From NCBI GenBank assembly GCA_946185345.1, contig CAMHJC010000012.1, positions 1 to 36,109 of the forward strand: DNA of 36,109 bases, given 5' to 3'. The notes beneath the pieces are model-generated. The model did no database searches. It was not told where the DNA came from and worked only from the letters and a program-made list of their open reading frames with translations. Below, piece after piece: positions 10,646 to 18,522 of the stretch; positions within the stretch are counted from its first letter, which is position 1, and the number at the start of each line of letters is the position of its first letter. This stretch comes from an uncultured Clostridia bacterium (lineage in GTDB: Bacteria > Bacillota > Clostridia > Oscillospirales > Acutalibacteraceae). Made by a program: the position numbers and the translations under genes.

Positions 10646-11000
10646 TGTGGAAAACCGGGTCGGATTTTTCGGCCTCCTCCGGAGCAGGCATATTTTGAAT
10701 AGGAATATAATAATAATAATAAGATAAGGACAGCAGTAGCAGTAGAGGCGGTTGAAACGGTGGAAAACGCCGTGGGGCATGCATTTCAGACAGGCCGGCG
10801 GCTTTTTCCTCCGGTGGAATCCTTCTGGAATCCGGTGAGCAGATTTATCCACAATCTTCCACAATTAACAGGGTTCCACTTCTTTCCATGTTGATTGTTA
10901 AATATTGGGTGGAATACCGTCCGGCAGCCGCAAAAGCCTTCTTCCGGCTTTAAACGGGGTTTCCACTGCCTGTCCACCGGCTGTTCACCGCCTTTCCACC
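10646..11000. other. oriC: candidate replication origin (oriC) with DnaA boxes
   Basis: The 846-nt dnaN-dnaA spacer has no convincing gene. It has one perfect DnaA box TTATCCACA (10845-10853). Degenerate relatives are at 10855-10863, 10872-10880, 10959-10967, 10970-10978, 10981-10989 and 10992-11000 on plus, and at 10646-10654, 10759-10767, 10813-10821 and 10908-10916 on minus. An A/T tract of five TAA triplets lies at 10708-10722. In Bacillus the unwinding site lies in the same spacer (incC). The tract resembles DnaA-trios, but its role here is inference. Confidence 0.7.
10708..10722 (+). repeat. TAA triplet tract (possible DnaA-trio/unwinding region)
   Basis: Five uninterrupted TAA triplets are followed by GATAAGG, inside the DnaA-box cluster. 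DnaA-trios in known Firmicutes origins are repeats of the form TA[A/G]. The match is by pattern only. Confidence 0.4.
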
Positions 11001-11022
11001 GGTTTCCAGACGTATTATAATG

Positions 11023-11189
11023 TAAGAGCCTGTTCAGTATCTCCACGTGTGCGGATGGCGAAGTCAGATTTTTCGCCAGATGAAGCCAAAACCGCAGGCA
11101 ATACTTTGTGTATTAACGAGGATTTTGGCAAAATATGACGGAAAAGATGCAAGCCAGACGTGCGTGGAGAGATACTGAGCAGACTCTAA
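11023..11189. mobile_element. 161-bp MITE-like element with TAA target duplication
   Basis: The element spans 11026-11186 and begins GAGCCTGTTCAGTATCTC. Its right end, reverse-complemented, begins GAGTCTGCTCAGTATCTC: 16 of 18 identical, with CACG following in both arms after a 2-nt offset. TAA flanks both ends (11023-11025 and 11187-11189). There is no ORF for a transposase inside. The interior has a hairpin around TGGCGAA...TTCGCCA. A 3-bp TNA duplication and GAG-type ends fit non-autonomous relatives of IS5-family elements, but the family call is inference. Confidence 0.7.
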
Positions 11190-11190
11190 G

Positions 11191-11244
11191 AAAAAAACAG
11201 CCGCATACGGGTCAGTGATGTGATCCCCGGATGAGACTGTTTTA
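11191..11244 (-). terminator. putative dnaA terminator
   Basis: On the minus strand an imperfect long stem (AACAG...CGGG with CCCG...CTGTT) is followed by a run of T's (the A's at 11191-11197). It lies about 100 nt downstream of the dnaA stop and next to the MITE. Confidence 0.5.
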
Positions 11245-11340
11245 TTTTATTGCCGGTTTCTGGCGGAAGGACGTTCTCCTTTCAGCCAAAGGGGAATGGC
11301 AGGCGTTTCTCCGGAAAGGGCGCTGCCTGCGGCGGAATGT

Positions 11341-12765
11341 TTACTGCGCCGATACCTTTATGTTCTTGATCAGATCGTTGATCATGTTGCGGAAATCCGA
11401 TCTGTTTTTCATGTTTCTCTCCACCTGCTGCACGGCGTAAATGGCGGTGGAATGGTCTCTGCCGAATTCCTTGCCGATTTCCTCATAAGAGAGGTTGGTC
11501 ACTTCGCGCACGACATACATGGCCACCTGTCTCGCCTGTGAAATCTGGGCGGCGCGTTTGGGAGACTTGATGTCCTTGGCGGTCACTTCAAAGGTGCGCG
11601 CCACTTCTTCGATAATGCGCTCGATGGTAATGGGAGTCGGCTGCACGTCGTTCATGACGTCGCGGATGGCGTTCTGGGCCATGGTGAGGGAAGGCAGCTC
11701 CTTGTCGAGCTGATAGGTGGCGTTGATGCGCTTGACCACGCCTTCCAGCTGACGGATGTTGGACTTCAGGCGCTCGGCGATGAATTCCGCTATTTCGTCG
11801 CTGATCTCCATGTTGCACTGCTTGGCCTTGCGTTTGATGATGGCGATGCGTGTCTCAAACTCAGGCGGCTGAATGTCCGCCAGCAGGCCCATTTCAAAAC
11901 GGGAGCGCAGGCGGCTTTCGAGGGTCTGAATCTCCTTGGGAGGACGGTCGCTGGTCAGCACGATCTGCTTGTGCTCCTGGTGCAGCGTGTTGAAGGTGTG
12001 GAAGAATTCCTCCTGAGTCTGCTCCTTGCCGCCGATGAACTGGACGTCATCCACCATCAGCACGTCAATGTAGCGGTATTTCTGATGGAATTCGTTTTGC
12101 TTTCCCTTCCCTATCGCTTCAATCAGCTCGTTGGTGAACTGGTCGCCCTTGATGTATTTGACCTTTTTGTCGGGGAATTTTTTGAGAACGGCGTTCTGAA
12201 TGGCAAACAGCAGATGTGTCTTGCCCATGCCGGACTGACCGTAGATGAAAAGAGGATTGTAGGCTCCGCCGGGATTTTCTGCGACCGCGAGACTGGCGGC
12301 GTGGGCGAATTTGTTGGACGAGCCGACGATAAAGGTGTCGAAGGTGTATTCGTAGTACGATTCGTCCAGCGATGAATACATCTGTCCCTTCTGCGGATTG
12401 CTCGGAGCGTTCTGGACGGCCGGAGCCGGAGTGTTCACCGAGGACTTGTAGTTGGCTATCTCGTCGTGCCAGTTTCCTTCCTCGCCGGACGGAAGCGGAT
12501 CGGAGGGAATGTCCTCCCCTTTTACCAGAATTCTGAGCGTGACCTCAAATCCGATGGTGTTGTAGATGGCTTTCTCGATCTTGGTGCCGATGTGCTGGTC
12601 GATGATGACGTCCTTGTGAAACTGTGACGGAGCAATGATGATCATTTCGTTGCCGTTTACAAGATCGTAAGGCACAAGCGGCTCAATCCATACGTTAAAT
12701 AAAATGTCATTGACCTGCTCTCTGAGCTTGTCGCAGACATTTTTCCAAAGCTGAGTGATTTCCAT
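11341..12765 (-). CDS. dnaA: chromosomal replication initiator DnaA
   Basis: A 474-residue AAA+ initiator that binds DnaA boxes and melts the origin. Domain I (1-85) begins MEITQLWKNVCDKL. A linker of about 60 residues follows, then AAA+ domain III with Walker A YGQSGMGKTHLL and Walker B VLMVDDVQF. Domain IV contains the box-binding signature FGRDHSTAIYA. The start ATG at 12765 lies about 13 nt after AAAGGA. It is transcribed away from rpmH and towards the box-rich spacer, as in Bacillus. Confidence 0.98.
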   Translation of the reverse strand: MEITQLWKNVCDKLREQVNDILFNVWIEPLVPYDLVNGNEMIIIAPSQFHKDVIIDQHIGTKIEKAIYNTIGFEVTLRILVKGEDIPSDPLPSGEEGNWHDEIANYKSSVNTPAPAVQNAPSNPQKGQMYSSLDESYYEYTFDTFIVGSSNKFAHAASLAVAENPGGAYNPLFIYGQSGMGKTHLLFAIQNAVLKKFPDKKVKYIKGDQFTNELIEAIGKGKQNEFHQKYRYIDVLMVDDVQFIGGKEQTQEEFFHTFNTLHQEHKQIVLTSDRPPKEIQTLESRLRSRFEMGLLADIQPPEFETRIAIIKRKAKQCNMEISDEIAEFIAERLKSNIRQLEGVVKRINATYQLDKELPSLTMAQNAIRDVMNDVQPTPITIERIIEEVARTFEVTAKDIKSPKRAAQISQARQVAMYVVREVTNLSYEEIGKEFGRDHSTAIYAVQQVERNMKNRSDFRNMINDLIKNIKVSAQ

Positions 12766-12823
12766 GATTTGATGTTGATTCCTTTCTGAATATTACTCAT
12801 ATTTATAAATTTTTTACCCCCAT

Positions 12824-12852
12824 ATTATAGCATTTTTTTTCCGAGACCTCAA
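12824..12852 (-). promoter_or_regulatory. putative dnaA promoter
   Basis: On the minus strand, TTGAGG (12852-12847) and a perfect TATAAT (12829-12824) are separated by 17 nt, about 60 nt upstream of the dnaA start. Confidence 0.55.
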
Positions 12853-13102
12853 TAGAATTTGACATAGGAATTTTTAGAAATGTATTTTAAAGTTTTGTGC
12901 AAAACTAATATAAATTCACAGTGAGGAATAAGCGAAATATTTAAAATAATTCTGAAAATTACCATATTTTTTTGTATAAATAGACAGTGCAAACTGGATA
13001 TTTTGTGGTTATGCACCTTGTTTTCTACAACAGGTTGAAAACTCAACCGCTCCCGACGCCCCGTTTTCCGATAAATTTTCTGCGTTGCGGAAAAAATTTT
13101 TA

Positions 13103-13132
13103 TTGACATCAGGGGGGAAAATGCGTTATAAT
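13103..13132 (+). promoter_or_regulatory. consensus rpmH promoter
   Basis: TTGACA (13103-13108) and TATAAT (13127-13132) are both perfect, with 18 nt between them. The strong promoter fits the demand for a ribosomal protein. AGGAGGG follows shortly before the rpmH ATG. Confidence 0.85.
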
Positions 13133-13167
13133 ACATTAGTATGTTTTTGAAAAGGAGGGAAACGCAA

Positions 13168-13302
13168 ATGGTAAGAACATATCAGCCCAAAAAGCGTCAG
13201 AGAAAGGTTGAGCACGGCTTCCGCAAGAGAATGGCAACGAAGAACGGCCGCAAGGTGCTTGCAAGACGCAGAGCAAAGGGAAGAAAGACACTGACCTATT
13301 AA
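13168..13302 (+). CDS. rpmH: 50S ribosomal protein bL34
   Basis: A 44-residue, strongly basic protein of the large ribosomal subunit. It starts [19 protein letters not shown] and ends [13 protein letters not shown], which matches bL34 throughout. AAGGAGGG lies 8 nt before the ATG. It is the first plus-strand gene of the origin block, driven by a consensus promoter. A terminator between it and rnpA suggests the two are partly uncoupled. Confidence 0.98.
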   Translation: MVRTYQPKKRQRKVEHGFRKRMATKNGRKVLARRRAKGRKTLTY

Positions 13303-13615
13303 TTTGGTTGCAAGGCTCGGCTTTTTTGCCTGTTTCGGTTTATCAGGCTGCGGCAGCGCACCCTTTCTGCGCTGCCTGCGGTGTGATCTGTAGTCAGGGA
13401 AAAAAAACAGGGGACAGGGGTCAATGGGACAAAGGGACAAGGTGACAGATCGATGCTCCGCTATTTTTCGCGGACACGGATATATGTGACGGATTGTTTT
13501 TCTGATTCGTTGCATTATGTTGAATGATGTGTCGTTTGTTTATCGTGTAATGTTCATTGCAGAGCCACTTATTTTCAAGTGGCTTTTGTTTTTCTTTGAT
13601 AAAAGGAATTGTTGA
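13303..13615. other. rpmH-rnpA spacer with hairpin and GGGACA repeats
   Basis: A 313-nt spacer without a convincing gene. It contains a 9-bp hairpin (GGCAGCGCA at 13352-13360 with TGCGCTGCC at 13368-13376). A G-rich run of imperfect GGGACA units occupies 13411-13446 and resembles low-complexity spacer repeats. A terminator follows before rnpA. No promoter for rnpA is obvious. Confidence 0.5.
13563..13595 (+). terminator. terminator upstream of rnpA
   Basis: An 8-bp stem AGCCACTT/AAGTGGCT (13563-13570, 13577-13584) is followed by TTTGTTTTTC. It would end or attenuate rpmH transcription just 24-30 nt before rnpA. Confidence 0.7.
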
Positions 13616-13618
13616 GTG

Positions 13619-13954
13619 ATGGCAAAATACGCTGTGATAAAACAAAATTACGAATTCAGAAGGGCCTACAACCGGGGCAGGAGCTTCGTTTCGCCTTATC
13701 TGATAACGTATTGCTTCAAAAAGCGATACGGCGGCATCAAAATCGGCGTTACGTCGGGCAAAAAAATAGGTAAGGCCGTGGCGAGAAACCGCTGCCGCCG
13801 TGTGATCCGTGAGGCCTTTCGTTCATTGTATCCCGAGCTTCACGGCAGCTGGGACATTGTGTTTGTCGCGCGCACGGCGACTGTCTACAAAAAAAGCACC
13901 GAGATCGCTGTCATTATGCGAAAACAGCTCAGGGAGGCGGGGATGCTGAAATGA
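13619..13954 (+). CDS. rnpA: ribonuclease P protein component
   Basis: The basic protein subunit of RNase P (111 residues). It helps the catalytic RNA cut 5' leaders from pre-tRNAs. The signature RNR region reads [21 protein letters not shown]. The substrate-binding start [23 protein letters not shown] is also typical. A GTG at 13616 directly precedes the ATG at 13619; both are compatible with the weak AAAGGA upstream. The stop overlaps the yidD start (ATGA), so the two are coupled. Confidence 0.96.
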   Translation: MAKYAVIKQNYEFRRAYNRGRSFVSPYLITYCFKKRYGGIKIGVTSGKKIGKAVARNRCRRVIREAFRSLYPELHGSWDIVFVARTATVYKKSTEIAVIMRKQLREAGMLK

Positions 13955-14208
13955 AGCGGCTTTTCTTAAAGCTCATCAAGCTCTATCAGAAGCATATTTC
14001 CCCCAGAACGCCCCCCAGATGTCGTTTTTATCCGACCTGCTCCACCTATACCTACGTCGCAATCGAGCGCTTCGGCGTCGTCAGAGGCACTCTGATGGGA
14101 TTGTGGCGTATTCTCAGGTGCAATCCTTTCCATCCCGGAGGCTACGACCCTGTGCCGGAAAAAAAGTCAAGTCCAAAAATGCCAAACAGGAAAAAGATCA
14201 GCAGATAG
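13951..14208 (+). CDS. yidD: membrane protein insertion efficiency factor YidD
   Basis: An 85-residue YidD-family protein, proposed to assist YidC-dependent membrane insertion. It contains the conserved run [20 protein letters not shown] and [15 protein letters not shown], then [17 protein letters not shown]. The three conserved Cys (CRFYPTC and RC) are present. It is an amphipathic peripheral membrane protein. It overlaps rnpA by 4 nt and precedes yidC, the standard order. Confidence 0.96.
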   Translation: MKRLFLKLIKLYQKHISPRTPPRCRFYPTCSTYTYVAIERFGVVRGTLMGLWRILRCNPFHPGGYDPVPEKKSSPKMPNRKKISR

Positions 14209-14318
14209 AATGACTGCTATGAAATCATTTGTAATCATTATTTTTTACAATTACGTTTTTTGACAATTGAATAAAAAAGTTTACAGCATATTTTCTTTCT
14301 GCTTTGAAATATTTTTTA

Positions 14319-14341
14319 TTTCATTGAATAATTCAATGAAA
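14319..14341 (+). promoter_or_regulatory. hairpin in the yidC 5' leader
   Basis: TTTCATTGAA and TTCAATGAAA form a 10-bp stem with a 3-nt loop, ending about 16 nt before the yidC Shine-Dalgarno sequence (CGGAGGA). There is no T-run after it, so it is not a normal terminator. Control of yidC translation is possible but not shown. Confidence 0.35.
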
Positions 14342-14375
14342 AATAAATTATCCGAACGGAGGAATTTTAACAAAA

Positions 14376-15542
14376 ATGGATGCTTTATTTAATTTTATAG
14401 GCTCCATTTTCGGATACGTGTTGGATTTTTTTAACAACGTATTCGGAAATTTTGGTATTTCCCTCATTTTCTTCACAATCTTTACCAGATTGTTGATGTT
14501 TCCGCTCACCATCAAGCAGCAAAAGGGAATGGCAGGCATGCAGCGTTTGCAGCCTAAAATGAAGGAATTGCAGGAAAAATACGGCAACGACAAGGCAAAG
14601 TACAACGAAGAGGTTACCAAGCTTTATCAGAGAGAAGGCCAGAGTCCTGCCGGCGGCTGTCTTCCGATGCTGATTCAGCTTCCGATCTTCTACGGTCTTT
14701 ACCGTGCGATCTGTATGCCTCTGACCTGTACGCTTCATCTTAATCTGAATGACAGTACACTTGCTTCCGCTATTGACAGAATCAAGTCGCTCAGTGAAGT
14801 CTACACCAACACCAGCAGCGCTTATTATTCTCAGATCAATGTCATTGAAGCTGTGAGAGATATCGGCGGAAATTACGCCGCCAACGGCTTTACTTCGGCG
14901 GAACAGACCGCTTTGCAGCCGATTTACGAGCTGAGCCACAAGTTCAATTTCTTTGGCATCGATCTGCTCTCCATTGCGCAGTTCTGGAATCCTGCCATTA
15001 TTCTTACATTTGTGGTGTTCTTTGCCAGCGCAGGAGGCATGTTCCTTTCCAATAAGCTCAACGGCAATGTCAATCAGGCACAGATGAACGGATGCAGCCC
15101 GAATATGATGGGCGTCGGTATGGGTATTATGTCCGCATGGATTTCGCTTTCGGTTCCTTCCGCTATGGCGCTTTACTGGTCACTGAGCAGCCTGATTGCT
15201 CCCGGTCAGAGCTGGGTCGTCAACAAGTACTACAACGCCGCCATTCTCAACGCAAAGGCCGAAGCCAGACGTCTGGCCAAAATCAAGCTGGAAGAGGAGA
15301 GCGTGGTCTCCGCCACGTACACCGCAAAGGGAATCAAAAAATTCGCCCCGATTTACGCGCTTCCGTCAACTCCGGCACCTGAAAAGGCCGAAACCGAAAC
15401 AGTGCCGTCTGACAGCAACAATGCTCCTCAGGGCGTCAATTCCAATAAGAAGAACAGTTCATCCAAAAAGAAAAAGGGCGGCAATAACAAAAACCGCAGC
15501 AAGCAGTCTTCATCCGATTATCAGGGAAAAAAGAAAAAATAA
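14376..15542 (+). CDS. yidC: membrane protein insertase YidC/Oxa1
   Basis: A 388-residue Oxa1-type insertase that places proteins in the membrane alone or with SecYEG. The first span is followed by FFTIFTRLLMFPLTIKQQK, containing the conserved groove arginine (Arg38). Next come the coiled cytoplasmic loop (MQRLQPKMKELQEKY...LYQREG) and PAGGCLPMLIQLPIFYGLY. Further spans lie at about 205-230 and 250-285. The C-terminus (about 350-388) is very Lys/Ser/Asn-rich, as in other insertases that contact ribosomes. There is no lipoprotein signal, unlike Bacillus SpoIIIJ. It is probably co-transcribed with jag 24 nt downstream. Confidence 0.97.
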   Translation: MDALFNFIGSIFGYVLDFFNNVFGNFGISLIFFTIFTRLLMFPLTIKQQKGMAGMQRLQPKMKELQEKYGNDKAKYNEEVTKLYQREGQSPAGGCLPMLIQLPIFYGLYRAICMPLTCTLHLNLNDSTLASAIDRIKSLSEVYTNTSSAYYSQINVIEAVRDIGGNYAANGFTSAEQTALQPIYELSHKFNFFGIDLLSIAQFWNPAIILTFVVFFASAGGMFLSNKLNGNVNQAQMNGCSPNMMGVGMGIMSAWISLSVPSAMALYWSLSSLIAPGQSWVVNKYYNAAILNAKAEARRLAKIKLEEESVVSATYTAKGIKKFAPIYALPSTPAPEKAETETVPSDSNNAPQGVNSNKKNSSSKKKKGGNNKNRSKQSSSDYQGKKKK

Positions 15543-15566
15543 CTCAATTGAAAGGACGTTTCTGAA

Positions 15567-16496
15567 ATGAAGGAAATCATTGTTACCGGCGCTACGGTAG
15601 AAGAGGCTATTGCCAACGGCTGCACTCAGCTCGAAGTAGATGAAGACAGCGTAGAATATGAAGTTATTGAGCAGCCTCAGCAGAAAATTCTCGGACTGTT
15701 CGGCGGTGCTCCCGCAAAGGTGAGAGTATTTGTCAAAGAAACTCCCTCTTCTGTGGCCATCGCTTATCTTACGGAGATTCTCACCAACATGGGCGTCAAA
15801 GACCTCGAGATCACCGAGGAGGTCAATGACGAGCGCACGATTCTCAATATTAACGGCAACGACGACGATCTCGGCGTCGTGATCGGACACAGGGGAGACA
15901 CTCTCACGGCGTTGCAGTACCTGGTCAGCCTTTCGGCCAATAATTTCTGTGACGGTTATTTCAAGGTGTCCCTGAACGTAAAGAATTTCAGAGAAAAGCG
16001 TGAGAAGACACTCGAAACCGTTGCTTCCAAGACCGCTTACAAGGCGGTCAAGCTTCAGAAGAATATCGCTCTTGAGCCTATGAGTCCTTACGAGAGAAGC
16101 ATTATTCATACCGCCGTTCAGGCAATTGACGGCGTGACAAGTTGGTCAGTCGGCGAGAACGAAAGACGCCATGTAGTGATCGGCCCGGAAGGTCTTGATG
16201 AAGGCGCTGACGGTATTCCCGCAAAATACGCCAAGCTCAACAATAACCGCAGAGACCGCGGCCGCGGCGGCTACGGCAAGGGCGGCTACAATCGCGGCGG
16301 CAGAAGTGATTACGGTCGCAGCGGTAAAGGCGGCTACAACAAGGGCGGTTACAATCGCGGCGGCAGAGGCGGCTACCGTGACAGAAACAATTACTCCAGG
16401 AGCTATTCCAATACCGAGCGCACACAATCCGCTCCCAAGAGCGATTATGAAGGCAGCTTCTCCTACGGCAAAATTGATTTCGGCGGCAACGAGTAA
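15567..16496 (+). CDS. jag: KhpB/Jag RNA-binding protein with an RGG-like tail
   Basis: A KhpB (Jag/EloR) protein of 309 residues. The Jag-N domain (1-52) contains the typical QQKILGLFGGAPAKVRV. The KH domain has the RNA-binding loop VIGHRG (105-110). The R3H domain shows SPYERSIIHTAVQ (Arg177, His181). In other Firmicutes, KhpB with KhpA binds RNA and influences cell elongation. Unusually, residues 228-271 form a basic Gly/Arg/Tyr-rich tail built of GGYNRGG/KGGY units, resembling eukaryotic RGG boxes. The ATG at 15567 has AAAGGA upstream. A terminator follows. Confidence 0.95.
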   Translation: MKEIIVTGATVEEAIANGCTQLEVDEDSVEYEVIEQPQQKILGLFGGAPAKVRVFVKETPSSVAIAYLTEILTNMGVKDLEITEEVNDERTILNINGNDDDLGVVIGHRGDTLTALQYLVSLSANNFCDGYFKVSLNVKNFREKREKTLETVASKTAYKAVKLQKNIALEPMSPYERSIIHTAVQAIDGVTSWSVGENERRHVVIGPEGLDEGADGIPAKYAKLNNNRRDRGRGGYGKGGYNRGGRSDYGRSGKGGYNKGGYNRGGRGGYRDRNNYSRSYSNTERTQSAPKSDYEGSFSYGKIDFGGNE

Positions 16497-16520
16497 TTTT
16501 TGATCCGAATTTGAATAGGG

Positions 16521-16570
16521 TATACTCTCCGGTTGAGGTATGATGCTTCGACCGGAGAGTTTTTTATTTT
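16521..16570 (+). terminator. terminator after jag
   Basis: The stem ACTCTCCGGT/ACCGGAGAGT (16524-16533, 16551-16560), extendable by about 3 pairs, is followed by TTTTTATTTT. It ends the yidC-jag transcript. Confidence 0.9.
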
Positions 16571-16609
16571 CTGAAAATGAGGCTCTCCGTCAGAAAAGTT
16601 TTTTTCGAT

Positions 16610-16625
16610 TGTTTCACGTGAAACA
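16610..16625. other. parS: parS site 1
   Basis: TGTTTCACGTGAAACA is a perfect 16-bp palindrome identical to the Bacillota parS consensus bound by ParB. It lies in the jag-mnmE spacer. Confidence 0.95.
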
Positions 16626-16646
16626 TTGAATTGTCATTATATGATA

Positions 16647-16662
16647 TGTTTCACGTGAAACA
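16647..16662. other. parS: parS site 2
   Basis: A second exact parS palindrome, 37 bp (centre to centre) from the first, in the same spacer. Confidence 0.95.
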
Positions 16663-16705
16663 TTAGTTCGTCAAACAATAATTCAAAGAATTAACGCCAA
16701 ATCCA

Positions 16706-16733
16706 TTGCATTTACACGAATATGTGATATAAT
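16706..16733 (+). promoter_or_regulatory. mnmE promoter (extended -10)
   Basis: TTGCAT (16706-16711), 16 nt, then TATAAT (16728-16733) preceded by TGA, which makes an extended -10. It lies 36 nt upstream of the chosen mnmE start and 44 nt after parS site 2. Confidence 0.6.
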
Positions 16734-16768
16734 AATTATCGATGCATTGAAAGAAGGGAATGAATCAA

Positions 16769-18133
16769 ATGGGTGATACAATTGCGGCTATTTCGACTCC
16801 GCAGGCAGCCGGAGGCATTGGAATCGTGCGCATTTCAGGCAAAAATTCCGCCGAAATTGCGGACAGAGTCTTTCAGGCGGCTGACGGACAATCACTCACT
16901 CAATCGTCCGGATACGCAGCGCATTACGGATTTGTGCATAATGGGAAAGAAAAAATCGACGAAGCCATTGCGCTTGTTTTCAGAGCGCCAAAGAGCTACA
17001 CCGGTGAAAATGTCGTGGAATTATCCTGCCACGGAGGACTATACATCATCAAGAGCGTGCTCCGTGCCGTGCTGGAAAACGGAGCGAGAATGGCTGAGGC
17101 AGGGGAATTCACCCGTCGTGCCTTTGAAAACGGCAAGATATCCCTGACACAGGCAGAAGCGGTAATGGATATCATCTCCGCTCAGGGCCGGCAGGCCGCC
17201 AAGGCAGCCCTTTCGGCCAGAGAGGGAAGAGTGGCCCGGAAAATTGATTTGTTTAAAAATGAATTGACTGGATATGCGGCGCATCTGGCCGCCTGGGCGG
17301 ATTATCCTGAGGAAGACCTGATTCCGGTCGACACAGAGGAATTATCCGCTCAGCTTGCCGACTGCATCATCCGATTAAAGAAACTGATTGCCGACGGGGA
17401 CGCAGGCAAGGTCATTCGTGACGGAGTGGATACGGTTATTGTCGGCAAGCCGAATGTAGGCAAGTCCACTTTAATGAATTGCCTTGCGGGATGCGAACGG
17501 AGCATCGTCACGCATATTGCCGGCACCACGAGAGATATTGTGGAGGAAAAAGTCGTTTTGGGCGATGTCATACTGAAATTAGCCGATACAGCCGGAATTC
17601 ATGATACAGCGGATCCGGTAGAGAGCATCGGAGTGGAACGTGCGTTGGATCGAATGAACCGTGCCGGACTGGTGATAGCGGTTTTTGACAATTCGCTTCC
17701 TCTGGATGAAAACGACATTCATCTGATTGAAAATATCCGGAGCTGTCCCTGTGTCGCCGTCATTAATAAAAATGATATGGAAAATAAGCTTGATGTCGAT
17801 TACATAAGCGATCATGTGGGCAAGGTCGTGTTCATTTCGGCAAAGGAAGAAAGTGGTATAGATGAGCTGGCTTCAGCCATTTCTGAATTGCTGGGAGTGG
17901 CTGACCTCAATCCTGCGGACGGAATTCTGTCAGGAGAAAGGCAGCTCAATTGCTGTAGAGACTGTTTGAAAATGGTAGAAGAAGCCAAAAATGCGCTTGA
18001 TTGCGGCATTACATTGGACGCAGTCAATGTTTCTTTGGACTGTGCGGTGGCTTATCTGCTGGAATTAACAGGGGAAAGGGCAACCGATGTCGTCACCGAC
18101 GCCGTTTTTCATCATTTCTGTGTTGGAAAGTAA
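16769..18133 (+). CDS. mnmE: tRNA modification GTPase MnmE
   Basis: A GTPase that, with MnmG, makes the (carboxymethyl)aminomethyl modification at U34 of tRNAs. It has an N-terminal folate-binding domain, helical domain, inserted G domain and C-terminal CVGK (the catalytic C-x-G-K motif). G motifs are GKPNVGKS (226-233), TTRD, DTAG (273-276) and NKND (333-336). I place the start at the second Met (MGDTIAAIST): an ATG at 16760 lies only 1 nt from the GAAGGG Shine-Dalgarno sequence, whereas 16769 has 10 nt and gives the family N-terminus (454 residues). Confidence 0.97.
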   Translation: MGDTIAAISTPQAAGGIGIVRISGKNSAEIADRVFQAADGQSLTQSSGYAAHYGFVHNGKEKIDEAIALVFRAPKSYTGENVVELSCHGGLYIIKSVLRAVLENGARMAEAGEFTRRAFENGKISLTQAEAVMDIISAQGRQAAKAALSAREGRVARKIDLFKNELTGYAAHLAAWADYPEEDLIPVDTEELSAQLADCIIRLKKLIADGDAGKVIRDGVDTVIVGKPNVGKSTLMNCLAGCERSIVTHIAGTTRDIVEEKVVLGDVILKLADTAGIHDTADPVESIGVERALDRMNRAGLVIAVFDNSLPLDENDIHLIENIRSCPCVAVINKNDMENKLDVDYISDHVGKVVFISAKEESGIDELASAISELLGVADLNPADGILSGERQLNCCRDCLKMVEEAKNALDCGITLDAVNVSLDCAVAYLLELTGERATDVVTDAVFHHFCVGK

Positions 18134-18213
18134 CTGCGGCAAAGACTTGTTAATTTGAATATGCTTTGTCTGATCACTGTCATTGTCAGAGTATAAATAC
18201 GAAAAATTAGATG

Positions 18214-18491
18214 ATTGTAAAAGAAAAAAAGAAAAAAGCATACCGCAGCGCCATAACTAGCGAGCGTATGCGAGCGTGGGAGTCCAGGGCGGAGCCTTGG
18301 CGGGGGATGTTGGCAGCAAAGCTGCCAACGAGGGGCAGCGCCCCTCGCCGCAACGCACCATGACAAGCAACAGACCTGGGCGCCACAGATAGGGTAAAAG
18401 TAAAAAAATGGCCTTGCTCCGAATGGAGAAAAGCCTGCTTTTGCAAATTCTGTAAAGCCCCCGATTTACGCTATTCCTACACTTTTACAAT
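18214..18491. repeat. structured intergenic element with terminal inverted repeats
   Basis: The 389-nt mnmE-mnmG spacer (18134-18522) holds no convincing gene. It is bounded inside by ATTGTAAAAG (18214-18223) and its reverse complement (18482-18491). Between them lie A-rich tracts and three consecutive GC-rich hairpins: 18284-18300, 18309-18329 (GTTGGCAGC/GCTGCCAAC) and 18329-18347 (CGAGGGGC/GCCCCTCG). None has a T-run. It shares TAGCGAGCGTATGC with the region downstream of gyrB and its end sequence with the recF-remB spacer, so it looks like a dispersed MITE- or REP-like family. Confidence 0.6.
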
Positions 18492-18522
18492 TACCTATTG
18501 AATATATTATTAGGAGAAAAGA

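Larger units (their letters stand above)
12766..13167. other. dnaA-rpmH divergent spacer
   Basis: These 402 nt hold no gene. The region is very AT-rich and contains divergent promoters for dnaA and rpmH. It also has one DnaA-box-like site TTATGCACC (13009-13017) and a palindromic TTTTGTGCAAAA. It lies at the point where gene orientation switches, so it could be a second origin half, but it has far fewer boxes than the dnaN-dnaA spacer. Confidence 0.5.

Noticed and set aside
10550-11046. Minus-strand open frames in the dnaN-dnaA spacer
   Set aside because: They run through the DnaA-box cluster, contain low-complexity Tyr/Ile runs from the TAA tract, and lack Shine-Dalgarno sequences.
16146-16503. 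Ala/Thr-rich frames on both strands over the jag tail
   Set aside because: Produced by the repeated GGC/GGT codons of the KhpB tail read in other frames.
18112-18446. Minus-strand frames in the mnmE-mnmG spacer
   Set aside because: They cross the hairpin element and have no conserved features or Shine-Dalgarno sequence.
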